A DNA stretch of 37,351 bases, taken from contig NZ_LSRP01000101.1 of NCBI RefSeq assembly GCF_001885585.1, positions 1-37,351 on the forward strand, given 5' to 3'. The translations under genes were made by a program, and so were the position numbers. Position 1 is the stretch's first letter; the number at the start of each line of letters is the position of its first letter. Below are positions 23,798 to 31,627 of the stretch, piece after piece. The notes beneath the pieces were generated by a model that was not told where the DNA came from, did no database searches, and worked only from the letters and a program-made list of their open reading frames with translations. This DNA comes from Pararhizobium antarcticum. GTDB taxonomy: Bacteria > Pseudomonadota > Alphaproteobacteria > Rhizobiales > Rhizobiaceae.

Positions 23798-25681
23798 TTA
23801 GTGCTCGATGTCGTCGCCGGGAAGGATGTCGCCTTCGTCGGATTCCGCCACGGAAAGGGCCACGGGGGCCAGCTCCGATTCGGGCTCCGGCCCCTTGATG
23901 CGAACGTCGGTGATCTTGGCGCCGGGAAACCGGGCCAGAATGGCGGCGACATCCGGGTCCTGCCGGGCATCGCTGACGCGCCGTTCCTGCGCCTGCGTTT
24001 CCGCCTCGATCAGCGTCTGCTGGCCTGGCTCGCGGCTGAGGATGACCATCCAGCGGGTGCCGGTCCATTCGTCGAGTTTTTTCTGCAGATCTCCGACCAG
24101 CGTTTTCGGCGCATCGTCCGGCAGGTTGATTTGCAGCCGTCCGGGCTCGATGCTGACGAGGCGCACGAAGCCCCGCACCAGTGTCTTCAGCCGAATATCG
24201 CGATTGGTGGCGCAGAGGTCGGCGATATCGCTCACCGAGCGGATCGGAACCTTCGGCTCGAGCCTGACGATCGGCGCTTCAACCGGTCTGGCTTCGGTCT
24301 TTCCCAAAATTGCCGCCGGCTGTTCGACGATATCAGGAACTGCTCGCAGCATGGTCGCGCCGTTTCCGGTCACGCGCTGGGCAGGCTGGGTGTCGATCGG
24401 ACGTGCCTGAGCCGGGGTGTTGCCCGAGGCTGTCGGCGAATGGCCGCTACTTGCGCCATTCGGCGCAGGCGGTTGCCTTTGCGGCTCTGCGCCGGAAAGC
24501 TCCAGAAGCCGGCGCGCTGCATCTTCGGGCGAGGGCAGGTGTGCCGCATGTGCAAGCCGGATGATGACCATCTCCGCAGCCCCTGCCGGCCGCGACGAGC
24601 TTTCGGTCTCCGGAATGCCCTTAAGCAGCATCTGCCAGATGCGCGACAGCGTGGTCACCGCAATGCTGCCGGCGAATTCCGCCCCGCGAATGCGTTCGAT
24701 CTCGCTCAGGGACTGGTCGCCGCTTGCATCCGGGACGTATTTGAGCCGGGTGACGAGATGGGTGAAATCGGCAAGGTCTGTCAGCACCACGGCGGGGCTG
24801 GCGCCGGCCTCGTACTGGCCGCCAAATTCCTGCAGCGCTGCAGCAACGTCGCCCGTGACGATGTGCTGGAAGAGATCGACGATCCGGGCCCGGTCCGCAA
24901 GCCCAAGCATGGAGCGCACGGCCTCGACTTCGACCACGCCGCCGCCATGGGCGATGGCCTGATCGAGCAATGAGAGGCCATCGCGCGCCGAACCTTCAGC
25001 CGCGCGCGCAATCATCGCCATGGCATCGGGATCGGCGGAAATGCCTTCCTTGCCGAGAATGGTGGTAAACAGGCCGACAAGATCGGATGCGCCGATGCGG
25101 CGCAGGTCGAAGCGCTGGCAGCGCGACAGGACGGTGATCGGTACTTTTCGGATTTCGGTCGTGGCGAAGATGAACTTCACATGCTCCGGCGGCTCTTCGA
25201 GCGTCTTCAACAGGCCGTTGAAGGCCTGGGTCGAGAGCATATGCACTTCGTCGATAATGTAGACTTTATAGCGTGCCGAAACAGGGCGGTAGCGCACCTG
25301 CTCGATGATCTCTCTGATATCGTCAATGCCGGTATGCGAGGCAGCGTCCATCTCGATCACGTCGACATGGCGTCCTTCCATGATCGCCTGGCAATGCTCG
25401 CCGGGGATGCGCAGGTCGATGGTCGGCTTGTCGATTTCGGCGGTCTTGTAGTTCAGCGCGCGTGCAAGGATGCGGGCGGTCGTCGTCTTGCCGACGCCGC
25501 GCACGCCGGTCAGCATATAGGCCTGGGCGATGCGGCCGGTCTCGAAGGCGTTGGTGAGCGTGCGCACCATCGGCTCCTGGCCGACCATGAGATCGGAGAA
25601 ATCCTTCGGGCGATACTTGCGCGCCAGCACTCGGTAGGCGGCAGGCTTTTCGGCGGGTGGGATCAGGATATCTTCGCTCAT
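23798..25681 (-). CDS. dnaX: DNA polymerase III subunit gamma/tau
   Basis: A 627-residue clamp-loader ATPase. Walker A GVRGVGKTT (59-67), Walker B YIIDEVHMLS (141-150) and the sensor region TVLSRCQRFDLRRI are all present. The zinc-binding segment usual in DnaX has lost three of its four cysteines: only Cys97 remains in RIPGEHCQAIMEGRHVDV. After about residue 370 comes a low-complexity Pro/Ala linker and a C-terminal tau-type region. ATG 25679-25681 was chosen because the frame upstream runs into the 4.5S RNA gene. No convincing programmed frameshift site for a short gamma form was found. Confidence 0.95.
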   Translation of the reverse strand: MSEDILIPPAEKPAAYRVLARKYRPKDFSDLMVGQEPMVRTLTNAFETGRIAQAYMLTGVRGVGKTTTARILARALNYKTAEIDKPTIDLRIPGEHCQAIMEGRHVDVIEMDAASHTGIDDIREIIEQVRYRPVSARYKVYIIDEVHMLSTQAFNGLLKTLEEPPEHVKFIFATTEIRKVPITVLSRCQRFDLRRIGASDLVGLFTTILGKEGISADPDAMAMIARAAEGSARDGLSLLDQAIAHGGGVVEVEAVRSMLGLADRARIVDLFQHIVTGDVAAALQEFGGQYEAGASPAVVLTDLADFTHLVTRLKYVPDASGDQSLSEIERIRGAEFAGSIAVTTLSRIWQMLLKGIPETESSSRPAGAAEMVIIRLAHAAHLPSPEDAARRLLELSGAEPQRQPPAPNGASSGHSPTASGNTPAQARPIDTQPAQRVTGNGATMLRAVPDIVEQPAAILGKTEARPVEAPIVRLEPKVPIRSVSDIADLCATNRDIRLKTLVRGFVRLVSIEPGRLQINLPDDAPKTLVGDLQKKLDEWTGTRWMVILSREPGQQTLIEAETQAQERRVSDARQDPDVAAILARFPGAKITDVRIKGPEPESELAPVALSVAESDEGDILPGDDIEH

Positions 25682-25752
25682 CGCCCTTTTTTTCCCCGGT
25701 ATGGGGCCGCTCGGCTTCAAGTCGTGTCCAGAAAGGACAGAAGGAAAAGGGT

Positions 25753-25848
25753 GGGAGGCTGGCACGATGACCCGTGCCTGGCTCGTTGGGGCTGCTTCCT
25801 TCCGGACCTGACCCGGTTGGCGAGTGGCTCGTCCACCACCAACCTCCC
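25753..25848 (-). ncRNA. ffs: Signal recognition particle 4.5S RNA
   Basis: The minus strand carries GGTCAGGTCCGGAAGGAAGC AGCC, the universally conserved loop of SRP RNA that binds Ffh, at about 25791-25814. Flanking sequences pair: GGGAGGTTGG at the 5' side and CCAGCCTCCC at the 3' side close a long hairpin of about 96 nt, the size of bacterial small SRP RNA. It lies just upstream of dnaX on the same strand, a place usual in rhizobia. Exact ends may be off by a few bases. Confidence 0.93.
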
Positions 25849-25854
25849 GCTCTT

Positions 25855-25883
25855 CATATCGGCAATATCGAAACCAAATGCAA
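25855..25883 (-). promoter_or_regulatory. ffs: Candidate promoter of the 4.5S RNA gene
   Basis: On the minus strand TTGCAT (25878-25883) and GATATG (25855-25860) are 17 bp apart, and the RNA would begin about 6-7 nt downstream, right at the base of the SRP RNA stem. Assigned by eye from spacing and position. Confidence 0.4.
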
Positions 25884-25968
25884 GCCAAGCCTTCAAAAAA
25901 CTGCTATCGGTTTCCAAAACAACGAGAATACTGCTCGGCACATCGCAGTGCCGCTACGGGAGAACTTC

Positions 25969-26373
25969 TTGCCTGCCTTTGATCTCGACGAACGTCTCGC
26001 CCGCGACAGCCTCCTGGTCGCACCGATCGGCCTGTGCCAGTTGCGGCTGCTGAATGATCGCCGCTGGCCTTGGCTGGTGCTGGTCCCCCAGCGCGACGGC
26101 ATATCGGAAGTTTTCGACCTGACGCCTCTCGATCAGGTCATGCTCTCCTTCGAGACCAACCTCGTCGCAACGGCATTGAAAAAGGTCACCGGTGCGACCA
26201 AGATCAACATCGGTGCGCTGGGCAACATCGTCCGCCAGCTTCATGTCCACGTCATCGCCCGCAACGAGGGCGATGCCAACTGGCCGGGTCCGGTCTGGGG
26301 ATATGGAACGGCGGAGCCATGGCAGACGGCGGACCGCGAGAAATTGGCCGCACAGATACTGGAAAACATCTGA
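25969..26373 (+). CDS. HIT-family hydrolase
   Basis: A 134-residue protein of the histidine triad superfamily, which acts on nucleotide conjugates. RWPWLVLVPQRD and the core motif QLHVHVIAR are seen: His92 and His94 are present, while the third triad position is Ile96, a variant found in a branch of alphaproteobacterial HIT proteins. The best start is TTG at 25969, since GGGAGA lies 7 nt upstream and translation then begins MPAFDLDERLARD, in line with relatives; there is no ATG nearby in frame. It ends 2 bp before nudC, so the two are co-translated. Confidence 0.85.
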   Translation: MPAFDLDERLARDSLLVAPIGLCQLRLLNDRRWPWLVLVPQRDGISEVFDLTPLDQVMLSFETNLVATALKKVTGATKINIGALGNIVRQLHVHVIARNEGDANWPGPVWGYGTAEPWQTADREKLAAQILENI

Positions 26374-26375
26374 AC

Positions 26376-27356
26376 ATGACGAAATCGATCTTCGACCTGC
26401 GCAGCCCGCATCCCGAACCGAGCACGCTCGTCGCCTTTGCCGAAAACCCTCTGGATCGACAGTCCGAACATCGTGCCGAGGATTGCGTCGAGGCTGCGTT
26501 CAAGGTGGAGGGCGCGCATGTCTTTGCCTTTTCAGGCGGCAGGCTGGTCGTCAAACACGACGAAAAGATCATCGACCCACTGTTTGCGCCCTATGAGCTG
26601 GCCGGTCTCGAACCGCAGCTGGACGATGCCATCCTGCTCGGTTTCCTGCCGAACGGCGAGCCGCGTCTTGCCGTACCGATCGGTCTTACCGAAGAAACCC
26701 TGCCCGCTCCCTTCAAACTCGCCGATGGCCGCACGCTCTATCGCCAGCAGATGCTGCCCGACGCCGTGCTGGGCCAGTTCGCGCAGGCTTCCAGCCTCCT
26801 CACCTGGAACGCGACAAACCGCTTCTGCGGCAAGTGTGGCTCGGTCATGGAAGGAAAGGCCGGCGGCTATCGTCGGGTCTGCACCGCCTGCGAACACATG
26901 GTGTTTCCGCGCACTGACCCTGTGGTCATCATGTTGACGATCGATCTGGAGCGCGACCTCTGCCTGCTCGGCCGCAGCCCGCATTTTCCCGAAGGCATGT
27001 ATTCCTGTCTCGCCGGCTTCCTGGAGCCAGGAGAAACGATCGAGCACGCCGTGCGCCGCGAAACCCAGGAGGAATCCGGTATCCGCATCGGCCGCGTGCG
27101 CTATCACGCCTCGCAGCCCTGGCCGATGCCGCACACGCTGATGATCGGATGTTTCGCCGAGGCGAAGTCACGCGATATCCACTGTGATGATCGGGAGCTG
27201 GAGGATTGCCGCTGGTTCACGCGCGACGAGACGGCCGCCATGCTGGCCCGCAACACCGGCGTCTCGCAGGATCCGGGCGAACAGGTATCGCCGCCCAAGG
27301 GGGCGATCGCCCACCAGCTGATGCGCGACTGGCTCGACTGGGACATGCCGTCTTGA
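26376..27356 (+). CDS. nudC: NAD(+) diphosphatase / RNA deNADding enzyme
   Basis: A 326-residue Nudix enzyme. The zinc ribbon CGKC...CTAC uses Cys151, 154, 169 and 172. The Nudix box occupies 214-236 (GFLEPGETIEHAVRRETQEE, then SGI), with all catalytic glutamates. It is followed by SQPWPMPHTLM, the NudC-specific array (usually SQPWPFP). The enzyme splits NADH to NMNH and AMP and removes NAD caps from RNA. ATG 26376 lies directly after the HIT stop. Cytosolic, dimeric in the family. Confidence 0.95.
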   Translation: MTKSIFDLRSPHPEPSTLVAFAENPLDRQSEHRAEDCVEAAFKVEGAHVFAFSGGRLVVKHDEKIIDPLFAPYELAGLEPQLDDAILLGFLPNGEPRLAVPIGLTEETLPAPFKLADGRTLYRQQMLPDAVLGQFAQASSLLTWNATNRFCGKCGSVMEGKAGGYRRVCTACEHMVFPRTDPVVIMLTIDLERDLCLLGRSPHFPEGMYSCLAGFLEPGETIEHAVRRETQEESGIRIGRVRYHASQPWPMPHTLMIGCFAEAKSRDIHCDDRELEDCRWFTRDETAAMLARNTGVSQDPGEQVSPPKGAIAHQLMRDWLDWDMPS

Positions 27357-27557
27357 AAGCTGGCTGAGGGATTGGCGCGTTGATATCGGTTAATGGCGGA
27401 CATTTCCGATCAGCGCGTGTCTCTGTTTCCTTGGAAACGATCAGGTTCTTTGGGCCGGATTAGACTGGCTGTCTGGTTTGCCCTTTCGGGCGATCTCCGC
27501 CTGTGCAATGGCGGAAATGATCGCGAGCATCGCTGACTGGAGGGCAGCGTTTTGGGA

Positions 27558-27695
27558 TCAGCGGCCGTAGACGGCGCTGTTGATTTCGGAGCGCGAAATG
27601 CCGAGGTCGCTGAGGGTGTGGTCGCTGAGGCGGCTCAGTTCGCGAACGGCGCGGCGATTGACTGCATACTGTACGAGCTTCTGACGAATGTTCAT
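27558..27695 (-). CDS. Small DUF1127-family protein
   Basis: A 45-residue protein: MNIRQKLVQYAVNRRAVREL then SRLSDHTLSDLGISRSEINS and AVYGR. The LSDxxLxDLGISRSEI core is the DUF1127 signature, found in small Arg-rich proteins of rhizobia; in related bacteria some bind RNA or influence phosphate and carbon metabolism. AAGGAG lies 8 nt before ATG 27693-27695, an excellent site. Free-standing, with 200 bp of non-coding DNA on each side. Confidence 0.9.
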   Translation of the reverse strand: MNIRQKLVQYAVNRRAVRELSRLSDHTLSDLGISRSEINSAVYGR

Positions 27696-27753
27696 GGTGT
27701 CTCTCCTTGTTCGGTTGAAAAGAAGATACGCATTTGCACAAAAAATAAGTAGC

Positions 27754-27764
27754 GCAATGATTGC
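27754..27764. promoter_or_regulatory. Possible operator upstream of the DUF1127 gene
   Basis: GCAATGATTGC is a perfect 5-bp inverted repeat around one base, about 60 bp before the DUF1127 start, next to the A-rich stretch CACAAAAAATAAGT. It is in a good place for a promoter or regulator site, but short enough to be chance. Confidence 0.25.
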
Positions 27765-27882
27765 AGATTAGGCATGCGCCGGACGCGGAGCAGTGGACAT
27801 GATCGCGCCGGAATCCTTCTGTTTCAGTCCCTGGGGCCGCATTTCGGCACAGAAGCGCCGCAAAGATTAACGCTTCCCTAAA

Positions 27883-27901
27883 ATGCCCATAAAAGCGGCA
27901 T
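27883..27901 (-). terminator. Weak terminator after pheA
   Basis: On the minus strand ATGCC and GGCAT form a 5-bp stem followed by TTTTA, 6 bp after the pheA stop. The short stem makes it a weak candidate. Confidence 0.35.
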
Positions 27902-27906
27902 CGACC

Positions 27907-28761
27907 TTAAAGCGTCCTGCGCATGGGATGGGCGGCATAGGTGCCGAGAACACGAACCTGTTCCGAGAAGAATTTCAATTCCTCCAGCGCCCGGGCAACA
28001 TTCGCGTCGGACGGATGACCCTCGATGTCGGCATAAAACTGCGTTGCAATGAACTTGCCGCCGAGCTGGTAGCTTTCGAGCTTTGTCATGTTGATGCCGT
28101 TGGTGGCGAAGCCGCCGAGTGCCTTGTAGAGCGCGGCCGGAATATTGCGGACATTGAAGACGAAGGTGGTGACAATCACCTCTTCTGATGTCGATCGGTC
28201 GATAGGCTGCTCCTCGAGCGACAGGACGACGAACCGCGTGACGTTGCTTTCCGTGTCCTCGACGTTCTCGGCGATGATGTCGAGGCCATAGAGGTCGGCG
28301 GCAAGACGCGGCGCAAGCGCTGCCATCGAGCGATCGCCCAGTTCCTGCACCAGTTTGGCAGCGCCGGCCGTATCGCCGGCAACGACCGGTTTCCAGCCAT
28401 TGGCGCGGACGATCTTGCGGCATTGGCCAAGCGCATGGATGTGGCTGTGCACGGTGCGGATCTCGTCACGCGAAACGCCCGGCAGCACCATCAGCTGGAA
28501 GCGGATCGGCATGAAATACTCGCCGACGATATGCAGGCGCGATTCCGGCAGGAGGTGATGGATGTCGGCGACACGACCGGCAATCGTGTTCTCGATCGGG
28601 ATCATCGCCAGATCGGCTTCGCCGTTTTCCACAGCGAGGAAGGCATCCTCGAAGGTCTGGCAGGGCAACGGTTCCATGTCCGGGAACATGTCGCGGCAGG
28701 CCATGTCGGAATTGGCGCCGTAGTCGCCCTGAAAGGAAATCCGGTTTGTCTTGGTATGCAT
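27907..28761 (-). CDS. pheA: Prephenate dehydratase
   Basis: A 284-residue enzyme converting prephenate to phenylpyruvate for phenylalanine synthesis. Catalytic domain: ISFQGDYGANSDMAC, VENGEADLAMIPIENTIAGRVADIHHLL, and VTRFVVL with the conserved Thr-Arg-Phe. The C-terminal ACT domain (VFNVRNIPAALYKALGGFATNGINMTKLESY) binds phenylalanine for feedback control. There is no chorismate mutase part, as usual in rhizobia. It starts 12 bp after kdsB, so the pair form an operon. Confidence 0.96.
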   Translation of the reverse strand: MHTKTNRISFQGDYGANSDMACRDMFPDMEPLPCQTFEDAFLAVENGEADLAMIPIENTIAGRVADIHHLLPESRLHIVGEYFMPIRFQLMVLPGVSRDEIRTVHSHIHALGQCRKIVRANGWKPVVAGDTAGAAKLVQELGDRSMAALAPRLAADLYGLDIIAENVEDTESNVTRFVVLSLEEQPIDRSTSEEVIVTTFVFNVRNIPAALYKALGGFATNGINMTKLESYQLGGKFIATQFYADIEGHPSDANVARALEELKFFSEQVRVLGTYAAHPMRRTL

Positions 28762-28773
28762 TGCGTGGTCCGA

Positions 28774-29526
28774 TCAGGCTTTTGCGGAAAGAAGGCGGCG
28801 TGCCTTCTCGAGGTCGGCCGGCGTATCGACGCCGAGCGGAATGGACTGGACGATCTCGACATCGATGCGCATGCCGGCTTCGAGCGCCCGCAGTTGTTCC
28901 AGCGATTCGCGTCGTTCAAGGGCCGATGGCGGCAGCGAGACAAAGCGTTCCAGCGCCTTGCGGCGATAGGCGTAGAGCCCGATGTGGTGATACAGCGGCC
29001 CGGGGCCGTGCGGCGCCGTCGTCCGTGTGAAGTAGAGCGCGCGCATACGGCTGGCCGAGATGGGTGAGCCGACGACCTTCACGACGTTCGGGTTGCGCTT
29101 TTCGTCCTCGTCCTCGATCTCGACGGTCAGGGTGGCGATGTCGACTGCAGGATCCTCCAGCGGGCGCAACGCGGCCCGGATCGTCTGCGGCTCGATGGTC
29201 GGCAGGTCACCCTGCACGTTGATGATAGTTTGCACCTTGCCGTCCGGGTCGCTCTTCGTCAGCGCCTCGTAGATCCTGTCGGAGCCGGATTGATGATCCA
29301 TGCGGGTCATGACGGCTTCGAAACCCGACGTTGTCACCGCGTCGAACGTGTCCTGATGATCGACGGCGACAACAATACGGCCAACATTCGCATCCTTCGC
29401 CCGCAGCGCCACTTGCACGATCATCGGCAAGCCGCAAATATCGGCAAGCGGCTTGCCGGGCAGGCGGGCCGATGCCATGCGTGCCGGAATGAGAATGAGG
29501 GTTTGACCCAAAATATCGTGATTCAT
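28774..29526 (-). CDS. kdsB: 3-deoxy-manno-octulosonate cytidylyltransferase
   Basis: A 250-residue enzyme that activates KDO with CTP for lipopolysaccharide inner core synthesis. [23 protein letters not shown] is the nucleotide-binding start; [24 protein letters not shown] and the tail [37 protein letters not shown] are diagnostic. ATG 29524-29526 gives standard length; a longer frame upstream overlaps the cycM promoter region and is not supported. Divergent from cycM and upstream of pheA. Confidence 0.95.
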   Translation of the reverse strand: MNHDILGQTLILIPARMASARLPGKPLADICGLPMIVQVALRAKDANVGRIVVAVDHQDTFDAVTTSGFEAVMTRMDHQSGSDRIYEALTKSDPDGKVQTIINVQGDLPTIEPQTIRAALRPLEDPAVDIATLTVEIEDEDEKRNPNVVKVVGSPISASRMRALYFTRTTAPHGPGPLYHHIGLYAYRRKALERFVSLPPSALERRESLEQLRALEAGMRIDVEIVQSIPLGVDTPADLEKARRLLSAKA

Positions 29527-29681
29527 GCTTTGGCCTTCAAAACGCGCCGGAAAAGTGTCAAAAGGTCTCAGTCCGGCGTGGATAATCTTTGTTGCAACGC
29601 AGAGCCAAAAGACATAGGTTCCGCGCGATTTCAAGATGGGCCGGTGTATGTTTGTGCCAGCCGCAAGGGGAGCGTTTGCAG

Positions 29682-30374
29682 ATGAACTCGTATGTGAACA
29701 TGGGTGTGGGTGCCTTTCTTGGTACGGTCTTCGTGCTGATGTCCGTATCGATCGCATCGGAAGGCGTGTTCCACTCGGAAGTTCCCGAGAAGGAAGGTTT
29801 CGCGATCATCGCTGAAGAGGGCGCGTCCGAGGCCGGCGGCGCCGCTGAAGTTGCCGAAGTCGATATCAAGCCGCTTCTTGCCTCTGCCGACGCCACCGCC
29901 GGTGCCAACGTCTTCAAGAAATGTGCGAGCTGTCATAGCATCGAGAAGGGCGGGCCCAATAAGGTCGGCCCGGGTCTCTGGGGCATTGTCGACCACGCGA
30001 TCGCCGCGCATGAAGGATTTTCCTATTCGGCTGGCATGAAGACCTTTGCCGAGGCCAACAAGACCTGGTCCTATGATCACCTGAGCTACTTTATCGAGGC
30101 GCCGAAGAAACATGTCCCAGGCACCGCAATGGGCTTTGCCGGTGTGAAGAAGCCGGATGAGCGCGCCAATCTGATCGCCTATCTGCGCGAACAGTCTGAC
30201 ACACCGTCACCGCTGCCAGAGGCCATGGCCGCTGCGGCGCCTGCCGCCGAAGGCGATGCCGCAACGCCTGCTGCAGAGGGCGATGCGGCATCGCCTGCCG
30301 TAGCAGGCGATGCCATGACGCCTGCAGCGGAAGGCGAGAAGCCGGCTGCAGAAACAACGGCGCCGGCGAACTGA
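29682..30374 (+). CDS. cycM: Membrane-anchored cytochrome c (CycM type)
   Basis: A 230-residue cytochrome. Residues about 8-26 ([19 protein letters not shown]) form an uncleaved membrane anchor; the heme domain follows with CASCH (Cys81-His85), GPGLWGIV and the axial Met150 in VPGTAMGF. It resembles CycM (cytochrome c552), which carries electrons from the bc1 complex to cytochrome aa3 oxidase. GGGGAG lies 9 nt before ATG 29682. The C-terminus (about 181-230) is a Pro/Ala-rich acidic tail made of 9-residue repeats, unusual in length. Divergent from kdsB; ends with a good terminator. Confidence 0.9.
   Translation: MNSYVNMGVGAFLGTVFVLMSVSIASEGVFHSEVPEKEGFAIIAEEGASEAGGAAEVAEVDIKPLLASADATAGANVFKKCASCHSIEKGGPNKVGPGLWGIVDHAIAAHEGFSYSAGMKTFAEANKTWSYDHLSYFIEAPKKHVPGTAMGFAGVKKPDERANLIAYLREQSDTPSPLPEAMAAAAPAAEGDAATPAAEGDAASPAVAGDAMTPAAEGEKPAAETTAPAN
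30240..30341 (+). repeat. 27-bp in-frame tandem repeat in cycM tail
   Basis: Three full units (30240-30266, 30267-30293, 30294-30320) and a partial fourth encode [27 protein letters not shown] and PAAEGEK. Units differ by several bases, so the array is not freshly duplicated. Copy number may vary among strains without frame change. Confidence 0.8.
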
Positions 30375-30403
30375 TCGGCCTAAACGTTCACTCCGCTAAA
30401 ACG

Positions 30404-30428
30404 AAGCCCGGTCTACGCCGGGCTTTTT
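30404..30428. terminator. Bidirectional intrinsic terminator between cycM and AEC transporter
   Basis: AAGCCCGG (30404-30411) pairs with CCGGGCTT (30418-30425) around TCTACG, followed by T's to 30428. On the minus strand the same stem is followed by CGTTTT. It fits the end of cycM from the left and of the AEC gene from the right. Confidence 0.85.
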
Positions 30429-30482
30429 GCTTTTTAGGATTGCTGGCTGATCGTCTCGCGAAGCGGAAACAAGGCCGCCCGG

Positions 30483-31427
30483 TTACAGAAGGATGTAGGC
30501 CCAGGCGGAGACCGACAGGACGCCGAGTGCCGTGGTCAGCGTAATGGTCGAGGAGGCGAGACCGTGCCCGACATTGAAGTGGTTGGCGATCAGCCAGGCA
30601 TTGACGCCGGTCGGCACGGCCGAGGTTAGCACCAGGGCAGCCGTCCAAGTCTGGTTGAGGCCGAGCACGTGGCAGGCGCCGTAGACCGTAGCCGGGAAAA
30701 CAACGAGCTTCAGCAGGCTGGTGACGGACGCCATGCCGATGTTTCCGGAAAGGCCATACTTGTCGAGCGCCATGCCGATCGAGATGAGTGCGGCCGGTGC
30801 TGCGACACCGGCGATCTGGTCGACGACGATTTTGATCGGACCGCCGAGCGGCACGCCAGTCAGATGCGCCGCTGCCCCGCAGGCAAGGCCAATGACCAGC
30901 GGATTGCGCACGAGGTTGCGCCCGATGCCCCTCAGAAGGGTCAGCGGGCTCTGGCCGGGTCTGCCGCTGACCTTGCGCTCGGCCCGCTCCATCAGGATCG
31001 TGCCGGCGATCATCATCACCGGCAGATGGACGGAGAGGAGGATCGAGATCGCGACGATGCCCTCTTCGCCGAGCGTGCGGGAAACCAGGGGAAGACCGAT
31101 GAAGACGGTATTGGCAAAGGCGGAGGAAACGCCGGCGAGAACCCCGATCCGCGCATCCCTGTCGAAAAACAGCGTCGCTGCGAGATGACCCAGCGTCCAG
31201 GTGATGGCGACGCCGGAAAAATAGGCGGCCCAGAGCGGCCAGGGCGATCCATCGCGGAAATCGGCCTCGGCAATCGTGCGAAACAGCAGCACCGGGACCG
31301 CAACCCGGAAGACGAAATCGCCAAGCGCATCACCGACCGAGGCTTGCAGGTAATGGCACCGCACGATCAGCCATCCAACCAGAATGAGGATGAAGATCGG
31401 TACGACATTGAGAAAGACATCGGACAT
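30483..31427 (-). CDS. AEC-family transporter (auxin efflux carrier type)
   Basis: A 314-residue inner-membrane protein with about ten hydrophobic segments in two halves. VFLNVVPIFILILVGWLIVR at the start, SSAFANTVFIGLPL in the middle and SAVPTGVNAWLIANHFNVG near the end are typical family segments. Bacterial members carry malonate, malate or other organic acids and are not known to move auxin. ATG 31425-31427. It stands alone between cycM and the barrel protein gene; no substrate clue from neighbours. Confidence 0.88.
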   Translation of the reverse strand: MSDVFLNVVPIFILILVGWLIVRCHYLQASVGDALGDFVFRVAVPVLLFRTIAEADFRDGSPWPLWAAYFSGVAITWTLGHLAATLFFDRDARIGVLAGVSSAFANTVFIGLPLVSRTLGEEGIVAISILLSVHLPVMMIAGTILMERAERKVSGRPGQSPLTLLRGIGRNLVRNPLVIGLACGAAAHLTGVPLGGPIKIVVDQIAGVAAPAALISIGMALDKYGLSGNIGMASVTSLLKLVVFPATVYGACHVLGLNQTWTAALVLTSAVPTGVNAWLIANHFNVGHGLASSTITLTTALGVLSVSAWAYILL

Positions 31428-31627
31428 CAGGCAGGTTTCCGTAAAAAGCAGGTCCTACCGGCTTAACCCCCTTCGATCACGCGCGGCAAGCGCAGGATGA
31501 CGGCAATCGGTTCCGGATCGGACAATGCGGCTTCCCTTTCCGCATGGCGAGCGGCAGGCTTGCGCGTTGCCGACGTGCCCCATGTCTTTCCCGGATACTT
31601 CGCAAACGTGGTCGCCAGCGCCTGCGT

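Noticed and set aside
24071-24082. Run of six A on the coding strand of dnaX as a frameshift site for a gamma form
   Set aside because: It lies near the 3' end, so slippage would give a nearly full-length product, and the codon phase (CAG AAA AAA C) is not the classic A AAA AAG.
27440-27530. 29-codon frame on the minus strand after the DUF1127 gene
   Set aside because: No ribosome binding site and no family resemblance; length is within chance expectation.
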